A stretch of 12,095 nucleotides of DNA from Alphaproteobacteria bacterium (GCA_030598385.1 JAUVQB010000009.1:1-12095); one strand, 5' to 3'. Shown: positions 1-5,324, counted from the first letter of the stretch. Numbers and translations are program-made. The notes: generated from the sequence alone by a model not told the origin.

Positions 1-95
1 ATCTTGAGCTCGCCGGCCGCCGTTTGGGCAGGCATCCCAAGGAGCAAGGCAAGACCGGCGGTCAAGACGGCCAACAGGCGGCGCGGGTTTCGCAA
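1..95 (-). CDS. 5' end of a secreted or periplasmic protein gene (partial)
   Basis: Read on the minus strand, a TTG at 95-93 opens a frame that runs off the left edge after about 31 codons. The start is MRNPRR, then a hydrophobic core (LLAVLTAGLALLLGM), then PAQTAAG and ELK. This is a textbook Sec signal peptide: positive n-region, leucine/alanine h-region and a small-residue cleavage site near TAA/GE. A GGAGGG Shine-Dalgarno at 105-110 lies 9 nt before the TTG. The frame has no ATG or GTG between the upstream TAG (near 143-145) and this TTG, so TTG is the only reasonable start. Mature sequence beginning soon after GELK is common in periplasmic solute-binding proteins, but too little is visible to name a function. 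Confidence 0.62.
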   Translation of the reverse strand, partial: MRNPRRLLAVLTAGLALLLGMPAQTAAGELK

Positions 96-385
96 GGAAC
101 TGTTCCCTCCAGACTCGTGCCAGAGTCGTAAGCGGATCGAAATCTAACCGACAAACGCCGCCGATGGGAGGCATTCGGGCGATTCGACCCGGCGCGATCT
201 CTCCGAACGGCGCCTGCGCCGTCACTTTCGCTCAAGCCCGCGTGAGGCGTGACGCCGATCACATCGAATCACGTGCCGGCGCTCGTATCTCTGTTACATG
301 CCGGCGCAAGGTCCTGCGTCTGCAAGCAACAGAGATACGAGAAGTTGCCATGAGACGAACCGCAGACGCGCAGGAGCAAGGGAGC
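96..385. other. Divergent intergenic region
   Basis: This 290-bp spacer separates the minus-strand secreted-protein gene from the small plus-strand gene, so it should hold both promoters. No convincing -35/-10 pair was found by eye. It does hold several dyads: a perfect hairpin ACGGCG-CCTG-CGCCGT (207-222), GGCGT-G-ACGCC (246-256), CACGTG (270-275) and the long 14-bp inverted repeat listed separately. A near-perfect direct repeat, ACRTGCCGGCGC, occurs at 271-282 and 296-307 with a 25-bp period. Confidence 0.5.
282..341. repeat. Perfect 14-bp inverted repeat with 32-nt spacer
   Basis: Left arm CTCGTATCTCTGTT (282-295) and right arm AACAGAGATACGAG (328-341) are exact reverse complements. The arms are less GC-rich than their surroundings. 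The right arm ends 44 nt before the chosen ATG of the small gene at 386. In RNA it would form a 14-bp stem with a 32-nt loop. In DNA it could be a two-site operator. No target-site duplication flanks it, so a mobile-element origin is not supported. Confidence 0.8.
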
Positions 386-544
386 ATGATCAACAATCGC
401 CCTCATCAGGTAGAGCTTGCCCGCTCCCTGATCGATACGCTGGGATTCGACGGCGCCATCTACGCCTGTCAGTCAAACGCCTGGGAAGGCGTTCTCGCCT
501 GCGTGCTCGCCGATCGCGGCGGCCTGACGCGTCAAAACGTTTAG
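386..544 (+). CDS. Small hypothetical protein, 52 aa
   Basis: The frame starts MINNRPHQVELARSL, continues into IDTLGFDGAIYACQSN and ends GGLTRQNV. AGGAG at 372-376 lies 9 nt before ATG 386, which favours this start. The frame is open upstream to 164, including an ATG at 350, but that part is Arg-rich, runs through the inverted repeat and does not look like protein. The chosen part has a sensible mix of hydrophobic and polar residues, probably two short helices with one Cys near residue 30. There is no signal peptide or membrane segment. I do not recognise the family, and no function is assigned. It lies 165 bp before thiM on the same strand, so it might share that transcript, but the structured leader between them argues for separate control. 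Confidence 0.5.
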   Translation: MINNRPHQVELARSLIDTLGFDGAIYACQSNAWEGVLACVLADRGGLTRQNV

Positions 545-709
545 CGAGTCTCCACGCCGGGCGGGTTAGGGACTTGCCCGGCCCCATTGAACGCGGGAAA
601 GTGCGTCCTTGCCTTTGGCCCTGCCACCGCCGCGCGATGCCGTCGCGCGAAGGCGGCAGCCGGGGTGACCCGCCGGGTGGGGAACGGACGGGACGGGGGC
701 GCGGGGGGG
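545..709 (+). promoter_or_regulatory. Structured leader of thiM; no THI-box core seen
   Basis: Three hairpins can be drawn by hand. GCCGGGC/GCCCGGC pairs 556-562 with 576-582. A long stem pairs CCGCCGCGCGA (627-637) with TCGCGC plus GGCGG (643-648 and 652-656, with a 3-nt bulge) and is extended by CTG/CAG (621-623 with 657-659). The last is CGGG-GTGA-CCCG (661-672), a 4-bp stem with a GNRA-type tetraloop. TPP riboswitches normally control thiM and thiE, but the conserved CUGAGA and ACCUGAUC segments are absent here. GC-rich DNA folds easily, so a regulatory role is inference. If thiM began at ATG 587 instead, much of this stretch would be coding, giving an odd Arg/Gly-rich N-terminus. Confidence 0.35.
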
Positions 710-1528
710 GTGGTGGAGCAATACCAGCAGCAAGACATAGAAACCGGCCCGTGGCACAGCCTGCGCCGGGTGCGCGAGACGAGGCCGCTTGTCCACGTGA
801 TCACCAGCTTCGTGGCCGCCGACCTCACCGCCAACCTCCTGCTGTCGGCCGGTGCGCGGGTGGTGATGGCAGAGGACAAGGCGGAGGCCGAGGACTTCGT
901 CGCCTTGGCCGACGCGCTTTGCGTCCATCTCGGCATCCTCACTGCGGACCGGGTCGAGCCCATGGTCGCGGCGGCCCGTTTCGCGGTCGAGCTGGGCCGG
1001 CCCTGGGTGCTCGATCCCGTCGGGATCGGCGCCAGTGCCGAGCGGCGCTCGCTTGCCACGCGGCTCAGCGGCTTGCAGCCGACGGTGATTCGCGGCAACG
1101 CGGCCGAGATCCTGGCGATGGCCGAAGGCGAGGCGGCGCCCATCGCCGGCGTCGACAGCCCCGTCGATTCTGCCGAAGCCCTGGATGCCGCCCACGATCT
1201 TTCCAGGTCGACCGGCGCGCTGGTCGCGGTGTCCGGCTCGGTCGATTACGTGACCGACGGTTCGCGCCTCGCGGCCGTCGCCAACGGCCATCATTTGATG
1301 ACCAGGGTGGCCGGCGTGGGCTGCGCCCTCTCGGCTCTGATGGCAGCCTGCTGCACGGTGGAAGAGGATGCGTTGGAGGCCGCCAGCCATGCTCTGGCGA
1401 TCGTCGGTCTGGCGGGCGAACTGGCGGCGGAGGAAGCCTCGGGTCCGGCCAGCTTCCGCATGAGCTTGATCGACAGACTTTACAGTTTGGACCAGGACAG
1501 CCTCGAGGCGGGAGCGCGCATTCAGTGA
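710..1528 (+). CDS. thiM: Hydroxyethylthiazole kinase (ThiM)
   Basis: ThiM phosphorylates the thiazole alcohol THZ (4-methyl-5-hydroxyethylthiazole) using ATP, salvaging the thiazole half of thiamine in the cytosol. It has a ribokinase-like fold. Family landmarks, numbered from GTG 710: RPLVHVIT (25-32), TAN and the SAGA turn, WVLDPVGIGA (around 99-108), VIRGNAAEI, VSGSVDYVTDG, and the active-site segment VAGVGCALSA with the conserved Cys at about 205, then the GPASFR tail. The length of about 272 aa matches the family. GTG 710 or 713 is preferred because RPLVH normally lies near the N-terminus. The open frame reaches back to ATG 587, but that part is Arg/Gly-rich and unlike ThiM. G-runs (695-699, 703-710) are the only ribosome-binding candidates. 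The Asn usual after HxIT is Ser here. The TGA overlaps the thiE start. Confidence 0.93.
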   Translation: MVEQYQQQDIETGPWHSLRRVRETRPLVHVITSFVAADLTANLLLSAGARVVMAEDKAEAEDFVALADALCVHLGILTADRVEPMVAAARFAVELGRPWVLDPVGIGASAERRSLATRLSGLQPTVIRGNAAEILAMAEGEAAPIAGVDSPVDSAEALDAAHDLSRSTGALVAVSGSVDYVTDGSRLAAVANGHHLMTRVAGVGCALSALMAACCTVEEDALEAASHALAIVGLAGELAAEEASGPASFRMSLIDRLYSLDQDSLEAGARIQ

Positions 1529-2241
1529 AATTGTTCGGCCGCCATTCGAAGGGGCGGGACCGGCGGCTCAAGACCGGCCGGTCTTTCGATCCCCTGCTTT
1601 ACCTCGTAATTGGTACGGCCGATCTGCGCGCGGGATGCGACTTGGAAGCCGTCGCGGTGGCGGCGGCGCGTGGCGGCGTAAGTCTGGTGCAATTGCGCGA
1701 AAAGGACGCCTCCCTGCAGCGGACGGTCGAACTGGCGCGCGCGCTCAAGGCCCTCCTGCAGCCGCTCGGCGTGCCGCTCATCATCAACGACCGGGCCGAA
1801 GCGGTCCTGGCCGCCGATGCGGACGGCCTGCATGTCGGTCAGGAGGACCTGCCGGTCTTGTCCGCCCGCATGGCCATCGGGCGCCGTCGCATCCTCGGCG
1901 CCTCGGCCGCCAACCTGCACGAAGCCCGCGCCATCGACCTGGACGCGGTCGACTATCTCGGCGCCGGCCCCGTGTTCGAGACCGCGACCAAGGCCGATGC
2001 CGGAGCGCCGATCGGGCCGGAGGGGCTGTGGAGTCTCAAGGTTGGCATGAGCGTGCAGTTGCCCATTGTCGGCATCGGGGGCATCACGGCGGACAACGCG
2101 GCCGACTGCGTCAAGGCCGGCGCCGACGGCGTCGCGGTGGTTTCCGCCATCGCCGGCGCCAAGGATCCGGGCGCGGCGGCGCGGCATATCCGCGGCGCGG
2201 TCGAAACGGCGCGCGAGGCGCGCGAATTCGGCGAGTCCTGA
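1525..2241 (+). CDS. thiE: Thiamine-phosphate synthase (ThiE)
   Basis: ThiE joins HMP-pyrophosphate and thiazole phosphate, the ThiM product, to give thiamine phosphate and pyrophosphate. It is a cytosolic TIM-barrel enzyme. Motifs in a 238-aa protein: LYLVIG near residue 26, QLREK (56-60), IINDR (86-90), DGLHVGQEDLP (100-110), ILGAS, DYLGAGPVFET followed by TKADA (pyrophosphate-binding loop), GIGGI (183-187) and VAVVSAI (203-209). The GTG at 1525 overlaps the thiM TGA (GTGA), so the two are probably translationally coupled. The first 25 or so residues are basic (KLFGRHSKGRDRR) and longer than in many ThiE proteins, but no later start keeps the first strand. The pair forms a thiamine-salvage module; no other thi gene is in the window. 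Confidence 0.95.
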   Translation: MKLFGRHSKGRDRRLKTGRSFDPLLYLVIGTADLRAGCDLEAVAVAAARGGVSLVQLREKDASLQRTVELARALKALLQPLGVPLIINDRAEAVLAADADGLHVGQEDLPVLSARMAIGRRRILGASAANLHEARAIDLDAVDYLGAGPVFETATKADAGAPIGPEGLWSLKVGMSVQLPIVGIGGITADNAADCVKAGADGVAVVSAIAGAKDPGAAARHIRGAVETAREAREFGES

Positions 2242-2284
2242 TGGCGGTGAACTGGTCCTGGAGCAGGCCGGGGGAGAGCTGGGC

Positions 2285-2650
2285 ATGAAGTATTTTCGGG
2301 TCTATTCGGACGAGAACGGCGAGTCGCATTTCGCGGAGATGGAGATGCGCCTGGCGCCGGTGGTGCTTTCGCTAACAACCCCGGCGCTGGAAGCAAGCGA
2401 GCCGCAGGAGGCGAGACAGATCCTCTTCATTCGCTTGTCGCCGGACTGGAACAGCGACTGGCATCCTGCCCCGGCCTATCAGTACATGTGCGTGCTCAGC
2501 GGCACGGCCGAGATCACGGTCAGCGACGGCGATGTCCGCCGCTTTTCAGCGGGCGACATGGTCCTGCTCCAGGATATCACCGGCAAGGGGCACCAGACGC
2601 AAGTCGTTGGCGAGGAGGAGATGCTGGTCGCTGCGGTTCAGTTGGCCTAA
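2285..2650 (+). CDS. Small single-domain cupin protein, 121 aa
   Basis: The protein begins MKYFRVYSDENGESHF. It carries a cupin barrel with first-motif residues around HPAPAYQYMCVLSG (60-73; His60 is a possible metal ligand) and a second motif FSAGDMVLLQDITGKGH (87-103; His103). Cupins of this size include enzymes and ligand sensors, so the domain alone does not fix a reaction. GGGGAGAG at 2271-2278 lies 6 nt before ATG 2285. The gene follows thiE by 43 bp on the same strand and probably shares its transcript; a link to thiamine is possible but unproven. A 15-codon frame (2241-2288) joins the two genes through TGATG and ATGA overlaps. Confidence 0.82.
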   Translation: MKYFRVYSDENGESHFAEMEMRLAPVVLSLTTPALEASEPQEARQILFIRLSPDWNSDWHPAPAYQYMCVLSGTAEITVSDGDVRRFSAGDMVLLQDITGKGHQTQVVGEEEMLVAAVQLA

Positions 2651-2866
2651 GCCCTCTAAGCGGATCCGGCCGGCAGTTCTTGGATTTTCAAGCTTCGTCC
2701 ATATGTTTAAGATCCAGGAAACCAGAGTCTTGTATGGTTTTTTGTGTCGGCCGTGTGAGCAGACGGCCAGGTCTTTTCTCTCGTCGTTCTGACCAGCCGG
2801 CCCAGTGTTCGAGCGGTTGCGCGCTGACCGCTGCCCAGAGCCAATCGACCCTAGCATGGAACCGCC
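2651..2866 (+). promoter_or_regulatory. AT-richer spacer with possible promoter for the patatin gene
   Basis: The part around 2680-2745 is clearly lower in GC than the flanking genes, as expected for a promoter. The best hand-found pair is TTGGAT (2680-2685) and TATGTT (2702-2707) with a 16-bp gap. It is a weak sigma-70 match (3/6 and 4/6). The rest of the spacer holds a hairpin listed separately and no obvious gene. Confidence 0.25.
2749..2783 (+). terminator. Possible terminator after the thiME-cupin unit
   Basis: GGCCGT (2749-2754) pairs with ACGGCC (2763-2768) across an 8-nt loop. It is followed within 4 nt by a pyrimidine-rich run TCTTTTCTCT. The stem is short and the T-run interrupted, so this would be a weak intrinsic terminator, about 100 nt after the cupin stop. 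It lies downstream of the promoter suggested at 2680-2707, so both proposals may not hold together. Confidence 0.3.
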
Positions 2867-3916
2867 ATGCCGAACGATGCGACCGACCAACGCACCAGCC
2901 GCCTGCCGCGCTTCCTCGGCCGCAAGGCGAGCCGGCCGGTGCGCGTACTCTCGATCGACGGCGGGGGCATCCGCGGCATTCTGGCCACCATGGTGCTGAC
3001 CGAACTAGAGCGCCGGACGGACAAGCCGATCGCCGATTTGTTCGATTTCATCGCCGGCACCTCGACGGGGGGCCTGGTCGCGCTGGGCCTGACGGTGCCG
3101 GGCGACGACGGCAGGCCGCGCTACACCGCGCGCCAGATCATGAAGCTCTACGAGGTGTTCGGCCCCAGGGTGTTCTCCCGCTCGGTCTGGCATCAGATCC
3201 GCGCGGTCGGCAACCTGGCCGACGGCAAGTATCCGGCGGCCGGCCTGGAGGGCATGCTGAACGAGCTGTTCGGCGCCGCACGGTTGTCTGAATCCCTGGT
3301 GGACGTGCTGGTCCCCAGCTACGAGATCGAGCGGCGCATTCCCTTCTTCTTCAAGAGCTGGCGCGCCATCGAGCACGAGAGCTACGACCATTCCATGGCC
3401 CAGGTGGTGCGCGCCGGCACCGCCGCGCCGACCTACTTCGAGCCGGCCCACATCCCGGCCGACGGCGACGACTATTTCGCCCTCGTGGACGGCGCCCTGG
3501 TGGCTTACAACCCCGGCCTCTGCGCCTATGTGGAGGCGCGCCAGCTCTACCCCGAGGCCAAGGATTTCCTCGTGGTGTCCTTGGGCACGGGGCAACTCAC
3601 CCGGCGCCTCCCCTACGACGAGGCGAAGGACTGGGGGGCCGCGCGCTGGGCCGAGCCGATCTTCTCCATCATGTGCGACTCCTCGGCCGCGGCGGTGGAC
3701 CATCAGCTCGAGCAGCTCCTGCCGCCGGGCCCGCACGGCCTCAAGCGCTACTACCGATTCCAGGTGCGCCTGGACACCGGCAGCGACGATATGGACGACG
3801 CGAGCAGCACCAACCTTCGGGTCCTCAAGCTATTGGGCGAGGACATGCTGCTGAGGAACCGCAGCCGCCTGCGCACCCTGGCGCAACACCTGGCGGAATA
3901 CGCCGAACTGGGCTAG
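2867..3916 (+). CDS. Patatin-like phospholipase, 349 aa
   Basis: This is a soluble acyl hydrolase of the patatin family, expected to cleave acyl chains from membrane lipids with a Ser-Asp dyad. Visible motifs: oxyanion loop DGGGIRG (31-37), nucleophile elbow GTSTGG (64-69, Ser66), substrate-side stretch AGTAAPTYFEP, and the catalytic Asp in VDGALVAYNP (Asp208; the usual DGG/DGN is DGA here). VLSIDGGGIRG near the N-terminus and the length fit the plant-like bacterial patatins. There is no signal peptide or membrane segment, so it should be cytosolic or reach the membrane from inside. The ribosome-binding site is weak (GGAA about 10 nt before ATG 2867). Related patatins act as effectors in CBASS phage defence, but no cyclase or other defence gene is nearby, so a housekeeping lipase is as likely. 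The TAG stop lies within a palindrome. Confidence 0.9.
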   Translation: MPNDATDQRTSRLPRFLGRKASRPVRVLSIDGGGIRGILATMVLTELERRTDKPIADLFDFIAGTSTGGLVALGLTVPGDDGRPRYTARQIMKLYEVFGPRVFSRSVWHQIRAVGNLADGKYPAAGLEGMLNELFGAARLSESLVDVLVPSYEIERRIPFFFKSWRAIEHESYDHSMAQVVRAGTAAPTYFEPAHIPADGDDYFALVDGALVAYNPGLCAYVEARQLYPEAKDFLVVSLGTGQLTRRLPYDEAKDWGAARWAEPIFSIMCDSSAAAVDHQLEQLLPPGPHGLKRYYRFQVRLDTGSDDMDDASSTNLRVLKLLGEDMLLRNRSRLRTLAQHLAEYAELG

Positions 3917-3938
3917 TGGATTCTATCCACTAGAGCCC
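3910..3938. repeat. Palindrome over the patatin stop codon
   Basis: CTAGTGGAT (3913-3921) and ATCCACTAG (3925-3933) are perfect complements around a 3-nt loop. The stem can be drawn further by pairing GGGCT (3910-3914) with AGCCC (3934-3938) if AG is bulged. The patatin TAG is at 3914-3916, inside the left arm. No T-run follows, so it is not a standard intrinsic terminator. It could protect the mRNA 3' end or mark a recombination junction, as the next DNA is a gene remnant. Confidence 0.8.
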
Positions 3939-4117
3939 CCCGAACAAACGAGAAGGAGGCGCGCGGCCACAAACGCCTGGCGCGCCGCGCCCTGGACCCA
4001 CGGCCACTCTCCGAGGCGGACTGGGCGGCCGCCTTCGAGACCTGCGACAGCGCCGACTACCGGGAAGGCGTTCGCGCCTTTCTCGCCAAGGAAAAGCCGG
4101 TCTTCAAAGGGCAGTAA
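3917..4117 (+). pseudogene. 3' remnant of an enoyl-CoA hydratase (crotonase) family gene
   Basis: Directly after the patatin TAG, the same frame stays open for 66 codons to TAA 4115-4117. It has no ATG, GTG or TTG. From about 3950 the translation reads like the end of a crotonase: HKRLARRALDPRPLSEADW, then AAAFETCDSADYREGVRAFL and AKEKPVFKGQ. The SADYREGVRAFLxKxxPxFKG ending is the usual C-terminal signature of enoyl-CoA hydratase/isomerase proteins. The catalytic core, normally about 200 residues earlier, is missing, since that DNA is now the patatin gene. The first dozen codons (WILSTRAPR) come from the palindrome and look non-coding. The likely history is an insertion or deletion that replaced the 5' part of the gene and left this tail. 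Family naming rests on a short segment. Confidence 0.68.
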
Positions 4118-4137
4118 TCACGCATTTGGCTCCCAGG

Positions 4138-4197
4138 GACGGGCGGCGCGACGGGCGGGGCGACGGGTGGCGCGACGGGTGGGGCGGTGGGTGGCGC
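4138..4197. repeat. Five 12-bp tandem repeats
   Basis: Five head-to-tail units follow GACGGGYGGSGC, at 4138, 4150, 4162, 4174 and 4186. The ninth to twelfth bases alternate GCGC, GGGC, GCGC, GGGC, GCGC, which suggests duplication of a 24-bp pair. The last unit starts GGT instead of GAC. The array ends 8 bp before the -35 hexamer proposed for imuA. It is G-rich on the plus strand and has no reading frame that makes sense. Confidence 0.88.
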
Positions 4198-4204
4198 GGC
4201 GCGC

Positions 4205-4244
4205 TTGACGGGAAGTGCGGTTTATTGTAGAACAAAAAGTGAAC
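4205..4244 (+). promoter_or_regulatory. SOS promoter of imuA with LexA box
   Basis: GAAC (4230-4233), seven bases, GAAC (4241-4244) exactly matches the alphaproteobacterial LexA operator (GTTC-N7-GTTC on the other strand). A promoter fits around it: TTGACG (4205-4210), a 17-bp spacer and TAGAAC (4228-4233), so the operator overlaps the -10 hexamer. LexA bound there would block RNA polymerase, and RecA-driven LexA cleavage after DNA damage would release it. Transcription would start near 4240, which rules out the GTG codons at 4215 and 4239 as imuA starts. Confidence 0.8.
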
Positions 4245-4251
4245 AATCAAA

Positions 4252-4269
4252 CGTGGCTCACGAGCCACG
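4252..4269 (+). promoter_or_regulatory. Perfect 5'-UTR hairpin before imuA
   Basis: CGTGGCTC (4252-4259) and GAGCCACG (4262-4269) are exact complements separated by AC. It would fold as a 7-bp stem with a CACG tetraloop, or act as an 18-bp palindromic site in DNA. It falls between the predicted transcription start and the GGGGAG ribosome-binding site (4269-4274), whose first G is the last base of the stem. It could therefore tune translation or mRNA stability. Confidence 0.55.
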
Positions 4270-4283
4270 GGGAGATCAGAGAC

Positions 4284-5324
4284 GTGCCGACCGCACGAAG
4301 CGGGTGTGGGAGTACGCGCCCGAAGGCAACCCTCACGGAGCTGCGTGCGCGCATCCGCGCCCTCGAGCAGGGCCGGGCACCGCATGCTCCCGAATGGCCC
4401 AGTGGTGTGCCTAGCGGCGTGTCCGGAACATCGCCCGTGGCCTCAGGGATCATGCCCCCAGGGATCATGCCTTTGGGTGTCCCGGCGATCGATGCCCATC
4501 TGCCGGACGGCGGCCTCAGGCTGGCGGGTTTGCACGAGATCGCCGGCGTGCGCGACGAGTGGGACGACGCCGTGGCCGCCGGCTTCTGCCTGGCCCTGCT
4601 GGGGCGCTTGGCCGCCATCCGATCTCAAGGGGCCGGGCCGGCCCCCAGAGGAGCGATCCTTTGGGCGGCTCGTCGCGCCGATCTCTACGGCCCCGGCGTG
4701 GCCGGCCTGATGGGGCCACACCAAGATCAGCCGGCCGAGCCCGCGAAGACCGAAAAGACCGGAGGGGTCCTTCCCGGCCGGCTGATCCTGGTGCGCGCCC
4801 GCCGGGACGACGACGTACTCTGGGCTTTGGAGGAGGGCCTGCGCGCTGCCGGATCCGGTGCTGTGCTGAGCGCGGTGGTGGGTGAAGTCGGCGAGCCGGA
4901 CGACACCGCCATGCGGCGCCTGCAGCTCGCGGCCGAAGCCGCCGGGCGGCCGTGTTTCCTCTTGCGCCGGCGGCTCTTCGCCGGGCGCGCCGCGGCGTTG
5001 GCATCGACCCCTGGGTCGACGCACATGTCGGCACCCGGGTCGGCGCTCACCCGCTGGCGGGTCGGCGCTTTGCCGTCCAAGGAAACGAGGCCGTCTGCAG
5101 AAGCGGGGTTGGCCGGGGGACTGACTGGTTTGCCGGGCCGTGCGCGCTGGCGGCTCGAGTTGCTGCGCTGCCGGGGGGCGGCGCCTGGAAGCTTCACGGT
5201 GGAGTGGGACGATGCGGCGGGTGATTTCGCTCTGGCTGCCCCGGTTCGCGACCGACCGGTGGCACAAGGGGCAGGAGAGGTGCGAACAGCGGCGGCAGTG
5301 GCGGCGGACCGGCGGGCCGGCTGA
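4284..5324 (+). CDS. imuA: ImuA, SOS mutagenesis accessory protein
   Basis: ImuA is a RecA/SulA-related protein that works with ImuB and DnaE2 in damage-induced translesion synthesis. GTG 4284 is chosen because it follows the LexA box and predicted transcription start and has GGGGAG 9 nt upstream. This gives 346 aa. Family landmarks: LTELRARIRALE near the N-terminus, GVPAIDAHLPDGGLRLAGLHEI (around 65-86, cut here only for description), ILWAARRADLYGPG, RLILVRARRDDDVLWALEEG, AVVGEV, and the C-terminal RWRLELLRCRG...[13 protein letters not shown] proper Walker A is not visible, which is usual for ImuA. Small internal repeats (SGIMPPGIMPLG from a 15-bp duplication, 4444-4473; TPGST/APGSA) lengthen it. 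Its last 113 bp overlap imuB in another frame. Confidence 0.88.
   Translation: MPTARSGCGSTRPKATLTELRARIRALEQGRAPHAPEWPSGVPSGVSGTSPVASGIMPPGIMPLGVPAIDAHLPDGGLRLAGLHEIAGVRDEWDDAVAAGFCLALLGRLAAIRSQGAGPAPRGAILWAARRADLYGPGVAGLMGPHQDQPAEPAKTEKTGGVLPGRLILVRARRDDDVLWALEEGLRAAGSGAVLSAVVGEVGEPDDTAMRRLQLAAEAAGRPCFLLRRRLFAGRAAALASTPGSTHMSAPGSALTRWRVGALPSKETRPSAEAGLAGGLTGLPGRARWRLELLRCRGAAPGSFTVEWDDAAGDFALAAPVRDRPVAQGAGEVRTAAAVAADRRAG
4444..4473. repeat. 15-bp tandem duplication within imuA
   Basis: CAGGGATCATGCCCC (4444-4458) is followed by CAGGGATCATGCCTT (4459-4473), with 13 of 15 bases identical. It is in frame and encodes GIMP twice, in a linker that is likely flexible. Confidence 0.8.

Noticed and set aside
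164..385. Longer N-terminus for the small gene at 386
   Set aside because: Arg-rich, runs through the inverted repeat, and lacks a ribosome-binding site as good as AGGAG 9 nt before ATG 386.
545..709. TPP riboswitch before thiM
   Set aside because: The conserved CUGAGA and ACCUGAUC segments were not found, so only a structured leader is claimed.
298..1524. Extension of the thiE frame back to 298 (a 647-codon frame)
   Set aside because: It overlaps thiM throughout and is Arg/Gly-rich without motifs. ThiE motifs begin only after 1525, where GTG overlaps the thiM stop.
2867..3916. CBASS phage-defence operon
   Set aside because: A patatin alone is not enough; no CD-NTase, Cap or nuclease gene is adjacent.
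3910..3938. Rho-independent terminator at the patatin stop
   Set aside because: The stem is strong, but the downstream bases are CCGAACAAACG without a T-run.
4215..4283. imuA start at GTG 4215 or 4239
   Set aside because: Both lie in or upstream of the predicted -10/LexA box and before or at the inferred transcription start.
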